DNA from: Gnetum montanum
Taxonomy: Eukaryota > Streptophyta > Gnetopsida > Gnetales > Gnetaceae
Assembly: GCA_015680685.1 (NCBI GenBank)
Contig: MNCI01005245.1
Location: 397,751-461,750 of the forward strand
Length of the DNA: 64,000 nucleotides
Reading direction: 5' to 3'
Both the position numbers and the translations under genes were made by a program. Positions 43,609 to 55,530 of the stretch are shown here, one piece after another. Numbering within the stretch: the stretch's first letter is position 1; each line of letters begins with the position of its first letter. The notes below the pieces were generated by a model. The model saw nothing but the letters and a program-made list of their open reading frames with translations. It did no database searches and was not told where the DNA came from.

Positions 43609-45455
43609 GAGCATATACCCTAGACTGCTATAAGTGTGAAATGATGGGGAAACATCCATTAGGATGTTCTTACACCCACCATCATCATCTGATTTAGTTT
43701 TTGCAACTTCCTCTACTATAGCAATCTTGCCCTTACTCCTTTGATTAGCACATTCAACTTCCTTTTGCCTCCTATGGTCATGATTACTACTTTGTTCTTT
43801 GGACTCCGGAGTAATTTTCAAAAGATATTGAAATATACTATCCATAGAGTCCCATAACTGATTTACCTTAGCTGAAATTTTAGAGGTAAATTTTTGAATT
43901 GGTAAGGTTTTTCGGTTCACCACCTCATTAAGTGATGATTGCTTCTCATTGTCACAAAATTAGACCTCCCTCTTATGAATGGAAGGATCACGGTTGTATT
44001 CTTCTACACTTTCACATTTCCTCAACTCTCCTTCTTCTTTTTGTACATGCTCAATCACCATTGGATCTAATGGACTCTTAATTTTGACAATCACCCTTGG
44101 GCATATATTCTAAGAGTTCTCCTTAGTTCTGATTGGAGCCCATCTATGATATGACAAAGTTGCTCCTATTGAGAATAACTATGGCCAAAACATCTATGCA
44201 ATAGAGAATAGTATCAGGCTATGGTGGCATCCAAGGGTTCATGTGTCCCTTGTTTCCATCCTTGGATTTACCTCCTCAAGTTGGACACACGTCTGATATT
44301 TGTCATTGAATAGCTTGAGCATTGTACTCTATCATCTAATGGATTTTGGTTCTAAGAATTAGCACTCGCTTTCTATTCATTGATGAGTATCTTGGGAAAC
44401 AACTTAAGCTTTTGCTAGTCATTTTCTATATTTTGCAACAGGCATCATGGAAAGCCTAAAGATGGTTTTGCAGATCTGAGTTGTATCCCCCTTCGAACCT
44501 AGGAATAGTGTTCATGTTTAGCCTCTTGATTTGACTATTTTTAATGTGCCTTATAGGAATTCTCATTGCCTTTGCAATGTTTAGCATGCTCTAGGTAGTG
44601 AGCAAAGGCTCATTGAGGCCATGATTTTGGTGCCTATGATGCCTTTTTCTACCCATTTATTCATGGAAATGGACCTCTCTTGAATGCCCATGCCTTGGGT
44701 CTTGACTTGCCCAATGATCCCTACAATCATCTCGATCATGTTAGTTACCTCCATCACGATTATGCCCCCTACGGTTATGTTCAAAGTTAGAAGAGGAAGA
44801 AGATGATGATGAAGGTGAAGAGGAAAGAGGACTAGCATCATCATAGTGCCTACCACATCCTCTTTGATAGTCACTGCCACGATCTTGCTACTTGCCTGCA
44901 TCCTTGCCATGACTCTCCTTCTTAGATTTCCCTTTGTCATTAGATTTTTTGTTGCTAAAACTAGGATTATGGATCATGGACTACAGGTTTTGGTTTTAAC
45001 CTCCTTCACCGAAGTCAAAGAAAGGAGTCTTTCTGAATGAAAAACCCCCAAAGAAGGATTCTCCATCATCCTTTTGGTACATCAGAAATGGAGAATCATT
45101 GGACCACTTTCCCTTTGCAAATAAGCTGCTCTAGTTGTTGATCCCTTAGATGTTGTGCATTTGTGGAATGATAATCCCTAGTGTCACTATCTTGCATAAC
45201 ATATTCAGCATGAAACCCTTAGATTCCTAATTGCATAAGAGTTTGTTGGAGCATTGAAGGAATAGATTGATCGGGTGGCAACACAATGTCACCCTCCATA
45301 TTGCGCCACCACAATAGTTCACCCTAGTGTAGGACAAAGGTGAAATTTGATACATACTCATTAGGATGAGAATACACCACTTTGTATTGTTGGGGCAACT
45401 ATTGATTTGCTCCATCAAACTTGGATAGAGAATCACTCCTATAAGAAGAAGACAT
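43609..45455 (-). pseudogene. gag: Element D gag N-terminal and core part (right of element E)
   Basis: Start codon at 45455-45453 (MSSSYRSDSLSKF-type). N-terminal segment near 45200-45440, His/Lys-rich part near 44620-44940, capsid core in 44110-44540, Lys/Asp-rich segment 43606-43923 (MVNRKTLPIQKFTSKISAKV) and a destroyed knuckle. It runs to the E insertion point and continues at 34205. Confidence 0.8.
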
Positions 45456-45615
45456 CTTGTGTTAGAAAACAAGAAATGCAGTGTTCTTCTTAAAATTGTT
45501 GTAGTTATTTTAATGTATGATATAACTTTAGGATTTTTTATAATGATCTTGAATAATTTTTCACTATCTCCTAGATAGCACACATAACAAACAAAAGATC
45601 CTTAGCAAACACCAA

Positions 45616-46485
45616 TGATGAGTAGCGACATACCCCTACATTCAACCATACAAATCATAAGCGTTCATGTGTGATCCAATGAAATTCTGTAGATCTTAAG
45701 TTCTTACATACACTAGTTCCAGGATGTGAAATCTAATCATGATGATTGTTATCTTCCCAACTACACTTGTGAAGCTTAGTTGTATGGTTAAGTGTAATTG
45801 AGGCACATGATTTTTATGATTTTATATTTTATTCTCCTATGATTAACAAGAAGTTAAAACTCAATTTATGAATGACTATAACTAATCTAATTGCTAATTA
45901 ATAAGTAACTATCCTAACATAAGTATTCGGTCCCACCTTTTGTGCACATCCTGAACATGTATAACACTGCTGGGTTACCAAATGTTAAGTGTTGCTGGGA
46001 CTACCAAGCATCATGTGCATGCTTGAAGCGATCATACTTATGTGCTTAATTAACTACTGTTGAATCTAGCTATCTTACTTTAGCCTAATTGCTTAGCAGT
46101 ATGAAATAAAATTACAAAAAACATTAAATGCATGAATAAAATATTTAAGATAGCCAAGGTGCTACAAGGTTTGATTAGAAAGCTTATCTTTATTGCTGCA
46201 CACACTGCCATGCTTAGGTACAATAGTGCTCGAATAAAGATATGTACACTCAATGAATTCTACTGTGGGCACTTTGGAAAATATTCTAACTCTAGAGAAA
46301 AGAAACTACAAGAGGTTTGCGATGTTATGACAAAAACTTCTTGCAAATCGTGTGCCCAAGCACTATATTTCTGGGCTAGCACACACCCTGCAATATCGGA
46401 TGTCTGACATCGCTTCTTGGGTCTTGATATTAGGTATACAATATCAGGGCTTTGATATCAAAGCCAAGCCAAATACGATACATTA
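45616..46485 (-). repeat. Element D 5' LTR (870 bp)
   Basis: Begins TGATGAGTAGCGACATACCC on the + strand and ends TACATTA (degraded TTCATCA). It is highly similar to 17296-18110, e.g. over the AGTTCTTACATACACTAGTTC segment. The palindromic U3 part (46390-46470) holds GATATC and AATATC units. The primer site left of it is badly degraded. Confidence 0.88.
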
Positions 46486-47270
46486 ATACTAAAAAAAAAT
46501 TCAAGAATTAATAATCAAAAGAATCCATAATAGACTTATCATATTTATGCGAAGAGATGACATATACTCAAAGATTTTTGGTTCAATCTTAAGAATCTAA
46601 GATCTTTTTTCATTCAATAAAGAATTATTAGAGAAAACATGGGTTGACAAAAGTGGAGCAAAAATAATAATAAAAATCATAACAATTATCATAAGAATAA
46701 AGTAAATTTTCTAAAAGATAAAGTAGTCTCAATTATTAGGGATATTACAAACCAAGATAAAGTGACTAAAGTAGAATACAATACCTAGTATATTGATTCT
46801 GGATGTTCCACACATGTATTAGGAAATCGTAACATATTTTAAAACCTATGTGAAATGCTAGTGAAGCTATGATGCCTATTGAAGCCATTTATAAACATAA
46901 AGGAATTGGTGACATCAATATGAAAATTGTAGATCAACCAATACAGATTAAGAATGTGTACTATACCCCAACATTGAAAGGATACAATTTACTTTCTATA
47001 TTCAAACTAGTCAAAGCTAGACATAACATACTCTTTGAAAAAGGTCTAGAAAAGAATGTAAAATATATAATATGGGAAGGTAAGTTAGAGAAGGAGCTGG
47101 AAGAGACAAAAGAAGAAAATGAAGTATTTAATTTGCATCTAGTAAGAGAAGTTATTTACTCAGCAACCCATAAAATATAGGATGAAAAGTTGTGGCATGT
47201 AAGAATTAGTCATATGTATAAAAGTTATATGCAGAATCTGATACAATCTTCATATGATTTACCATAGCTT
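46486..47270 (+). pseudogene. pol: Ty1/copia element: nucleocapsid knuckle, protease and gag-pre-integrase
   Basis: Continues the gag fragment at 16930-17295. Near 46545 the frame reads SYLCEEMTYTQRFLV, a degraded CX2CX4HX4C knuckle. At about 46790-46835 comes YIDSGCSTHVLGN, the copia protease active site (Asp-Ser-Gly). An open frame 46869-47180 gives VDQPIQIKNVYYTPTLKGYN, a typical protease tail. LWHVRISHM at about 47190-47216 and LCKSCAIGK near 47290 belong to the gag-pre-integrase and zinc module. Confidence 0.85.
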
Positions 47271-48060
47271 AACCTAAATCATGACATGTTATGTAAGTCA
47301 TGTGCTATTGGTAAACAAACTAGAATGACTTATCCACATATGAGGAATACAACTACAAGAAGCAAGTTGGAGATTATACACTCAAATGTTGGTTTATATG
47401 ATAATGTAACTTTGTTAGGAGGATCAAAATAATTTTTAACCTAAATTGATGACTATTCATGTAAGGTGTTAAGATATGTTATCAAATTCAAATCAAAATT
47501 TTTTTACACCTTTAGAAAATTTAAAGCACTAGTGGAAAAATAGACTGGATTATCAATCATGAAGCTATGAGCTGATAATGGGATAGAATACACCAATAGA
47601 TAATTTCAAGAATATTTTATGAATAAATGGATTATTCATCAAAATACTATTTTGTATTGTCCAATACAAAATGATGTAGCTTAGTGCAAGAATCAGACAA
47701 TTGGTAAAATAGTATGATGTATGTTAGCCTAATCCATAATTGATTATGCTATTTTAAAAGAATTTGAATGAGCTCTAGTCCATATCATTAATAGAAGTTC
47801 TACCCTCTATTTACATTTTGAGTGTCCAAATATAGTGGCAAATGGAAGAAAGCCAAATTTGGAACATTTACAAGTCTTTGGTTATAGAGTATATTATCAC
47901 ATTGTAACTTTGACCAAATCAAGCCCAAAAGTAAAAGAAGGATATTTTGTAGGATATGGTTTTCATATGAAAGGATATGGATTTGGAACCCAAAGGAATA
48001 AAACTAGTAATCACAAGAGATGTGGTGTTTAATGAAGATAAATTGCTAAAAGATAAATCA
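47271..48060 (+). pseudogene. pol: Ty1/copia integrase
   Basis: IDDYSCKVLRYVIKFKS supplies the first catalytic Asp (about 47440-47490), ADNGIEYTNR the second (about 47572-47600). The third block is eroded. The C-terminal block KPNLEHLQVFGYRVYYHIV, EGYFVGYGF is in the open frame 47835-48032, a strong copia signature (normally followed by KGYR and the linker to RT). Several stops in the core. Confidence 0.88.
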
Positions 48061-48379
48061 ATTTATGAGTTTATGAATATTGATTACGATGATGGCCAAA
48101 GCCTAGCAACTTGCTTACATTAGCATTACAATAAAGATAAACAAGTCAATCCAACTTTAGAAAATCTTAATCCTTAAGATAGTAAAATAATAATATTAGT
48201 GAAGATCCTAAGAGATCTAGAGAATGGGAGTAAATGATTAAAAGCATTGAAGTTTAGGCAAACCTAGATATTATTGAACTAAGACTTAAGAGAAGTTAGT
48301 ACAATGAGTTGCATCACAATGATACTATTGCCAACATTATGATACCTAATATAGAAGTTTCAAATATAGTTGCTCAAGG

Positions 48380-49010
48380 CTTTGTGATGGACCATTGAGA
48401 AAAGAAAATGGAAGTTGAAATTAATATGATGAAAAAACAAGAAGTATGAGAGTTGGTACCCTATCCAAGACAGAGACAATTTGTTGACAATCGATGGGTC
48501 TTTATGACCAAATTAAAAGATGATGGAACACTAAATAAGAATAAAGCCTAATTGGTTGCCAAAGGATTCTCTCAAATTAAGGAAATCGATTATGAAGAGA
48601 CATTTGTCCCTATTGCATTCATGGCAACCTTTAGGTTAATCATCTCTTTATTTGCTACATTGAAATGAAAAATTTATCAAATTGATGTCAAATCAGCGTT
48701 TCTCTATAGAGATTTACAAGAAGAGATTTATATGGAACAACCAAAAGGATTTGTAAAAAATGAGAAGCTGGTATATAAACTTCAAAAGACTATCTGCATA
48801 TTAAAACAAGCATAAAGAGTATTGTGCTAATAGATTCACTAACTCTTAATCAACTATGGTTTTATTAAATCTAAAAAAGATTGCAACCTTTATATATTCA
48901 ATAAGAAAGAAAAGATGCAAATGCTTCTAGCTTCTCCTATTGATGATATATTGATAACAAAAATGGAAGCATAGATCATGGAGAAGTTCAAGTGTGAGTT
49001 ATCCTTATGA
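48380..49010 (+). pseudogene. pol: Ty1/copia reverse transcriptase
   Basis: NRWVFMTKLKDDGTLNKNKA, LVAKGFSQIKEIDYEETFVP, then KIYQIDVKSAFLYRDLQEEI and YMEQPKGFV: the classic copia RT blocks including the first catalytic Asp (QIDVKSAF). The second box reads PIDDILI (about 48938-48960), where YVDD has become PIDD; both Asp remain. At least six stops and several shifts. Confidence 0.92.
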
Positions 49011-49119
49011 TTTAATATCTTAGACCTTAACTAGTCCACTATGATTTGGGAATGTAATTACAATAATTGTCAAATGAGATAACCCTATCATAGATGAAGT
49101 ATACAACAAATTTATTGGA

Positions 49120-49835
49120 AAAATACAATATGTTGGAATGCAAAGAATCTAATATGTTGATGACCCCTAGATTAAAAATTAATATTGAAGGAGAAATTAT
49201 TAATCCTAGTCAATATAATTAGGTTATTAGAGCTCTTATATATCTTACTAACACAAGATCATATATAAGAAAATGTTGTAAATCAACTAGCAATGATAAT
49301 GTAAAGATCGAATTATCATCATATGCAAGCAAATTTCCTAATTTTAAGATACATCAAAAGTACATTAACCCATGTTCTAGTATTGAAAACAACATTATTA
49401 AAGGTGGAGATATGATAGAATGACATTTCCAAATTAAATTCTTGATTCAGGTTTATGAAAATCCTATAAGTTGTAAAAGTAGTAAACAATGAGTTGTGTC
49501 TCTCTCATTCATGTAAGTTGAATACCGCACATTATAAAAGACAGTTCAAGATCTAATATGAATTAAGTAGCTTCTTATAGAAATCAATATTAATGTTCCA
49601 AAACATATTATGATTCATTGTGATAACCAAGTAGCAATTAAAGTTGTTCAGAATCTAGTCTACTATGAGAAGAGTAAACACATTGAGATATGCATTTACT
49701 TCATTAGAGAAAAATATTTGGAGAAATATATTGATGTCTAGTGCATATCTACCTAATTCTAGAAACTTGATGGCTTTACGAAAGCTCTTGTAAAACAACC
49801 ATTTGATGTATTTGAAAACATCTCTCATTAATGCC
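49120..49835 (+). pseudogene. pol: Ty1/copia RT end and RNase H
   Basis: ALIYLTNTRSYI near 49230 (copia 'YLT.TRPDI'), then KHIEICIYFIREKYLEKYID and LDGFTKALVKQPFDVF at about 49678-49815, the conserved end of copia pol. The middle of RNase H is hard to follow. A TAA follows soon after, as expected for the end of the polyprotein. Confidence 0.82.
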
Positions 49836-50011
49836 CTTACCTTGTAATTTGAAGTGAGGAGAAAACTATGAATAAAATGTGTAAACTACAAAAGGAATTT
49901 GATGTTTTCCTTAGAAAAGGTACCCTATAACATCCCTATCATCTTTATTTTACTTCACATTACTCATGTAAAGAATCAAGGAAACAAGAAAGAGAGAAAG
50001 TATGAATTAAG

Positions 50012-50450
50012 GAGGAGTATTATATGATAATTCATACATTGTTTTGATTCATAAGTTGCTATTGTTATGTTAAGTTAGTCAAGTTGTAAGTATGTGTGTT
50101 ACATTAAGTCAGTTACGATGCTGTGTTACAAATTATAACAAAATGTTTAGTTATGATGATGTGTTACAAATTGTAATAAAGTGTTGAGTTGGTTATGATA
50201 ATGTGTTATAAGTTGTAACAAAGTGTTTTGTCAGTTACAATGAGTTGTGACCCTTTATTGTGCTAAAGATCTAGCTAGTACTAAGTCAGAAATGTGAAGT
50301 AGAAGTGGAAAAGAAGTTAAGAAGAGATGCAATTGTTCATAATTTAGGAACAACTATTATGACCAAAAGGTCCAAGAATATAGAATTGTGAAAGAAATTT
50401 ATTTAAAGAAAAGAAAATATTGTTGATTATGAAATTATTTTATTAAAACT
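50012..50450 (+). repeat. Probable Ty1/copia polypurine tract and 3' LTR
   Basis: TTAAGGAGGAGTATTAT (50008-50024) is a good copia polypurine tract, and the LTR would start at TGATAATTC (about 50026). It includes three 40-bp tandem units (50110-50235). The right end is uncertain; LINE-like sequence on the other strand begins near 50456. The 5' LTR was not found, so identity as an LTR rests on position and the tract. Confidence 0.6.
50108..50240 (+). repeat. Three ~41-bp tandem units in putative copia LTR
   Basis: Units of the form GTTA(C/T)GATG..GTGTTACAAATT followed by GTAA(C/T)AAA(G)TGTT, repeated about every 40-42 bases, with a fourth partial unit. Each contains the inverted pair GTTACAA / TTGTAAC. 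Likely an LTR enhancer-like repeat; role unproven. Confidence 0.7.
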
Positions 50451-50455
50451 ATAAT

Positions 50456-51588
50456 GTATTATGAAACCTTTTGTATGCTTCTAAATGATACTTCATTAAT
50501 TTTAACAATGCCTCCTCAAATGCTATCTAGGTAAAATTAGTTATTTCTTGTTGGATATTAAAAATATGCAAACGTGCCTTGTTTTTTATACTCTTTCAAA
50601 GCTACCTTATATCATAGTGTAGAATATCAATGTTAATGTTTCATTTTTTTGAGTAAAATCATTCTCTCATGAAACCATCCTTTCTGTTTTGTAGCAAATA
50701 AGAATTCCTTTAAAAATTTAGCTATTGTGCTACAAGAGAGACTATGAACATATGTTGCAAACTATCAAAGTGCTTCTATCTCTAAGGGTAACATATCTAC
50801 TTTAAGAAGCAATAAATAATATTATACCTATCTTTTAACTTGAAATTCATCTACAAAAAAAAAAAACTTCAAGACATCTTCTACTTTCTTTTAATTTTTT
50901 ATACCAAGTCCAAGACCTTACACTACACATCCATATAAAAGAGTTAGTTGCAGAATAGAATAAAAAATAACTATTTTTTAATTTCCTAGGCCAAGATAGT
51001 TATCTTCTAATATTTGATTTTTAAATCACAAAAGGCTTTCAATTTGCTTGTAATCCTCTATTTATTGCACACCTTCCACTTGTAATTATGAGAAAGATTT
51101 GAATCAAGGTATTTATGAGTTGGTGTTACATTTACTTGGTCCTTTTCAATAATAAAAGAGTAATCATTATTCCTAGTGTCACATAACATAATTTTGATTT
51201 TTTGCACATTAACTTTGATTCTTGAGTGTAAGTAAAAATCATCCAAAATGGTAAGCGTTTGTTGTAAGCCTTCCTTATAATTGAAAATGAGAGGTATATC
51301 ATCAACATATATAAAAGGTTAACAAAGTGATCATAAATTATAATAGAGTATCTACTTGGAATTTTCTTCATCCACTCCTTAAGTTAATTAATAAAAATAC
51401 CAAAAAGTGTAGGTAAAAGAGGACAACCTTGTTTCATCCTAAAATCAACATGTAATAAAACATTTTTATGGGAGTGATGATCTATGATTACTATATATAC
51501 CTCTTGGTAAAGAATTTGAATAGTAGATACCAAAGTTAGAGAAATACCTATCTCTTACAATCACTTCCATAACTTTCTTAATAATGAC
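50456..51588 (-). pseudogene. LINE reverse transcriptase, C-terminal part (left of element G)
   Basis: Minus strand. RT motif B, RMKQGCPLLPTLFGIFI, lies at about 51435-51385; the catalytic motif C reads YVDDIPLIFN (about 51320-51290) followed by LTILDDFYLHSRIKVNVQKI, a typical plant non-LTR RT. Beyond it are connection-like segments (THKYLDSNLSHNYKWKV, then RITSKLKAF) to about 50500. Frames shift several times. The 3' end is near 50456, next to the copia LTR, and no poly-A tail is seen. The gene continues at 61633 on the far side of element G. Confidence 0.85.
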
Positions 51589-52466
51589 TAATGAGCGACA
51601 AGGTACCCCTATGCCCAACCATACGAATCACTAAGGTGTTCACGCGTGATTTGGTCAAATTCCTTAGACCTATAGTTCTTCAGTGCACTAATTCTCTAGG
51701 AAGTGAAATTAGTGTTGAGAACATTTGTTGTCTTCTCAATTCCACTTATGAGGTACAAGTATATGGTTAAGTGAAACTGAGGTATGTGATTTTTATGATT
51801 TTATATTTTATAAGTTTAATCACCTAAAACTAGAATTAAAGGTAAAGTAATTTAAGATCTAATTCATCTATTGCCTAGCTAGCCTAACAAAAGTACCCAT
51901 TTCCACTCTCCAGACACATCTTGAATGCATGTAGCACTACTAGGTTACCAAACATTAAGCATTTTTGGGTTACCAAGTGCTACATGTATGCTTGAAGTGG
52001 TCGTGATTGTGTTCATTAACAACTAAAAATTAATTGCTTAATGAAAATGCATTAAAGTAAAGTGTATGGATATCAAATGAATTAAAAGAAACATTAATCT
52101 ATTCTTAGTGCTGCAAGGATTAACAAAAGGATTTATTTTTATTTCCATCACACTACTATGCTCAGGTACATTAGTGCCCGAACAAAGATCCATACACACT
52201 TAGACTCCTGTTGCAGGCACTCAAAAAATATTTTAACTCTAGCGAAAACAAATTACAAGAGCTTCCATATGCTATGAAAAAAATTGATAAAAAACTATAT
52301 TAAAAATTTTCTCATTGTGAGCCCAAGTGCTATATTTATAGGCCAACGTATACCCTGGGATATTGGATATTTGACATCACATCTTGGGCTCTAATATTGG
52401 GTATTCGATATCAAGTATCCAATATTGAGGCTCCAATATTAAAGCCAATTAAAACATGATTCATCA
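51589..52466 (-). repeat. Element G 3' LTR (878 bp)
   Basis: From TAATGAG (degraded TGATGAG) to TTCATCA on the + strand. TATA-type TATATTTATAGGCC at 52331-52344. U3 palindrome array at about 52352-52446 with ATATTGG, GATATC and CAATATT units. Confidence 0.93.
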
Positions 52467-54369
52467 TACCCTCATGGCTGAATGAAAACTCGTCCATGAG
52501 TGAAGAAGAGGAGGAACAAGTTCCCTACAAAATATTAGGAAGGTATGAGATTATTGATTAACATACAAACTGACTTAGATGGAACAAATAGACTCTAAGT
52601 GCCTAAGTGTATGAATTACAATATTTTACAAAATTGAATGTTCATGACAAAAGAAGAGAACATCCTAGACAAAACTGACATCCACAGCTCTGGCAACTAA
52701 AGAGCAAGGAAGAAGATTCAATGATCATGAAGAGTCCCCGTCATGTGGTACTGCCACATCATCCATGGTGAAGATAGCCCCACTTCTAGCCTATGATTCT
52801 CACTGCAATCATAACAAAATCACGAATTAGTATGTAATGTGTAACACATGGCTATTAAGTACCTTGTCTTGTTGGTGGTTACACTTGGCTAGCTTGTGAT
52901 TGCAATAGATTGATTCCTTTAGTAGTGTTAGTGGGAAAGTTGATAAATAAGGTAAAATGGATAAGTAGTCCATTAAATTTGAAAAATTTCAAACACAAGG
53001 AGATATTTGAGGAGGGTGTAAGAATTCAAAACAATAAAAAGGAAAGTTCACTAAAAAAATGTTGTAAAGATGCACACAATTGGATGTCATTGATGAGGTA
53101 AACAAAAGGATTTGATTGTAAGAGTGTCTAAGGATAAAGAACTTGACTAATCTAATGACAAGATATGCAAGTGGGTCCTCCCCAAAGTAGGAATAGTCCT
53201 TTTATTACCCTTGTATAACTTCAAACTGAGGAGTCCATGGGCCTCATGGATGATTAATGATTACAAAAAGTTAAGTACAAAAACCTAGAAGAAACTACCT
53301 AAGAATTTCAACACATTAAACCAAGACATCAAACAAGAACATGAAATAGATAGTGAGGTGAGACATGTGAAGCATAGGTGGAAGAGAGAGAGAGTGGAAT
53401 GGAGTTCTTGATTAAGGTCACATGAAGTCTCTTGTGAAATTTGTGGTTAAATGACCTAATAAAATCCATCATAAGTTTAGACCAAAACCAACCACATTCA
53501 ATGACATCGCATTGCCATTGTAAGACTAGTCTACCCCCATAAGACACAAGAGTGCATCCACAGAACAACCATCATTCCTTATTAAAGAAGAAAAGAGAAG
53601 TCGGAAGTGAGGAAGGGCCTTAGTTACAGGGGACCTTCAAGTATGGGTAACATATCTTTCTATTTGCATAACTAGTGCTTGTAGCCCATTTATTTTGTCT
53701 AAGGGGTGTGCTTTGGATTCCCATCATTTTGTTGTTGTTTTTTTTATGAGAGCCACACCATGCAAAGACTTATTCAACTTTCTTTTATTGGTTGAGACAG
53801 AATGGTAAGAAATCCATGAAAACACACATGCACCCAAGCAAGTAGAAAAGCACAAATAATATCGAATCCCCTTGAAGTCACACCCTGTTCAAACCTTTGA
53901 ATCCTTTCTAGATCTAGAAACTACCAAAGTCATAAGAGATTGCACATTTCTAGAACAAGGAAAACCATAGAATTTGTGGATGGATGGATGTTGTGGACTC
54001 ACTACTTGTTGCATGAAAAAGAAACCATGTCCTAATTATTCATAACAAAATTCAAAGCTAGAATCTAGAAACCAACAATAAAATAACAAAATAGTACATA
54101 CCACCATCAAGCAATGAATTACCATTATGCTTGGCACTTATTAACAAAAAGTTAGAAAATCATGTCAAAATAAAAGAAAATATAAAAGACAGTGTAAAAT
54201 ATTCAAGAAATAGCAAATGTACTAACGATGTTATAATTTTTTTTAAAAAATTAATAATGTAGAAAACAAAAAGTCTAAAATAAAGAATGTGTATAACAAA
54301 AAGTTATAAAACAAAAATGTGTAAAATAAAAAATAGGAAAAACTGAGGAGCCACTTATATGGTTAGCAT
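52467..54369 (-). other. Element G 3' region with polypurine tract
   Basis: Directly after the LTR the minus strand ends ...CAGCCATGAGGGTA, the degraded polypurine tract (52467-52480). Near 52755-52800 lies a broken form of the MDW small frame (no ATG-GAC-TGG kept). The reverse complement of the TGCATGGTGTGGTTC segment is at about 53750-53770; an A-rich stretch is at 54170-54345. No long gene. Confidence 0.72.
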
Positions 54370-55530
54370 GGATGGCCATCTCCCCCACAACTGAGCTAAT
54401 AGAAGGAGATTTGAAATATTAAGTGTGGTTGTCCATTTGATAAGGCATTTGTTGTATTAGCTGGCTTAGGCTCATGGAAAGGTTTAAGTTGTTTTATGTT
54501 GACTAGCTGCTTTTTGTTTGGGCTTTTAGGTTTATATATCATCATGGCCCAAGAAGGAAAAGTTTCTTAAATGAAATAAGGTCCATCCCACAACATCTGG
54601 AACTTGGTTCGTTGAGGTACGTGTGTGGGGCTCTAGTAGAGAATCTTATCTCTCGGTTGAAATTTGACTTTCCTAATTTTAAGGTCATGGTGCCTTTTGT
54701 TGAATATCTAGTGCAACTCATTAGATGATAGGGACACCAATAGATTTTCATCTAGAAATTTAAGATTCATTAATATTTATTTTTATAATAAATTTAAGTC
54801 AAGGTTGAGGTGATAGGCTATTGAAAGTGTACAAAGCTTGGATTGAATAGAAAGTATTAGTAATTTTTCATACACAAGCTCATAGGGAGAGTAGCCTATA
54901 GGAAGTTTCCATGTTGAGTGGTAGGTCTAAAGGGCATTGTTGAGTTTCATGCTCTAGCCTCTCTTATATTTGATGACAATTCTTGTTAGAATCCTTGTGA
55001 TTTTCCTATTGGTAACCTCAGCTTGACCATTGGCTTGAGGTGGTAAGGTGTTTTGAGTTTATGTTCAACCCCCAAGTGTTGCATGAGCTATTGAAAGGTA
55101 GCGCCTATAAAGTGAGTTTCATTATAAAAAATCAATGCACGTGGCACACCAAACCTATTTACAACATTTTGTTGTACAAATCAAGTAGTAATAGAAGATG
55201 TATAGTCGGTGATGGTTGCTACTTCTACCCATTTCGTGCAATAGTCAATAGTGACTATGATGTATGCCTTTCCATTTCACATGGGTTTGATGGAACCCAT
55301 GAAATCAATGTCCCAGATGTTGAAGGATTCCAATAGTTGAATCCATTATTGAGGTCCCTCCATTTGACCAGTCATTCCACTATCTCATTGGTAGCATTTA
55401 CAAGAGTGGACATATTGATGAGCATCCCTAAAGATTGTTGACTAGTAGGACCCTACCATCAGGATTTTAATGGTTGTGCATCTCCTAGCATAATGGTCCC
55501 CACAAAGGCCTTGATGAGCATCTTGGAGAA
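54370..55530 (-). pseudogene. pol: Element G integrase
   Basis: Minus-strand integrase colinear with A and B. The zinc module region lies at 55380-55530, core blocks near 55240-55360 (WDIDFMGSI-like) and 55100-55160 (ARALIF-DN region eroded), C-terminal block near 54440-54600. Frequent stops. Just past its end the polypurine-like CAGTTGTGGGGG appears at about 54376-54387. Confidence 0.83.

Larger units (their letters stand above)
17296..46485 (-). mobile_element. Element D: Ty3/gypsy element split by elements B and E
   Basis: Minus-strand element with 3' LTR at 17296, 5' LTR ending at 46485, and flanks ATAAT (17291-17295) and ATACT (46486-46490), a 4/5 target-site duplication. Inside, B (20156-30243) splits its integrase and E (34206-43608) splits its gag. 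Without them D measures 9,699 bp, close to its relative G (10,044 bp) once a ~0.37-kb deletion at its 3' LTR is allowed for. It sits inside the gag of a Ty1/copia relic. Confidence 0.9.

Noticed and set aside
46390-46470. Palindromic repeats as a CRISPR array or tRNA-like structure
   Set aside because: Units are short, lack regular unique spacers, and lie in LTRs of a plant retroelement; no cas gene or clover-leaf pattern is present.
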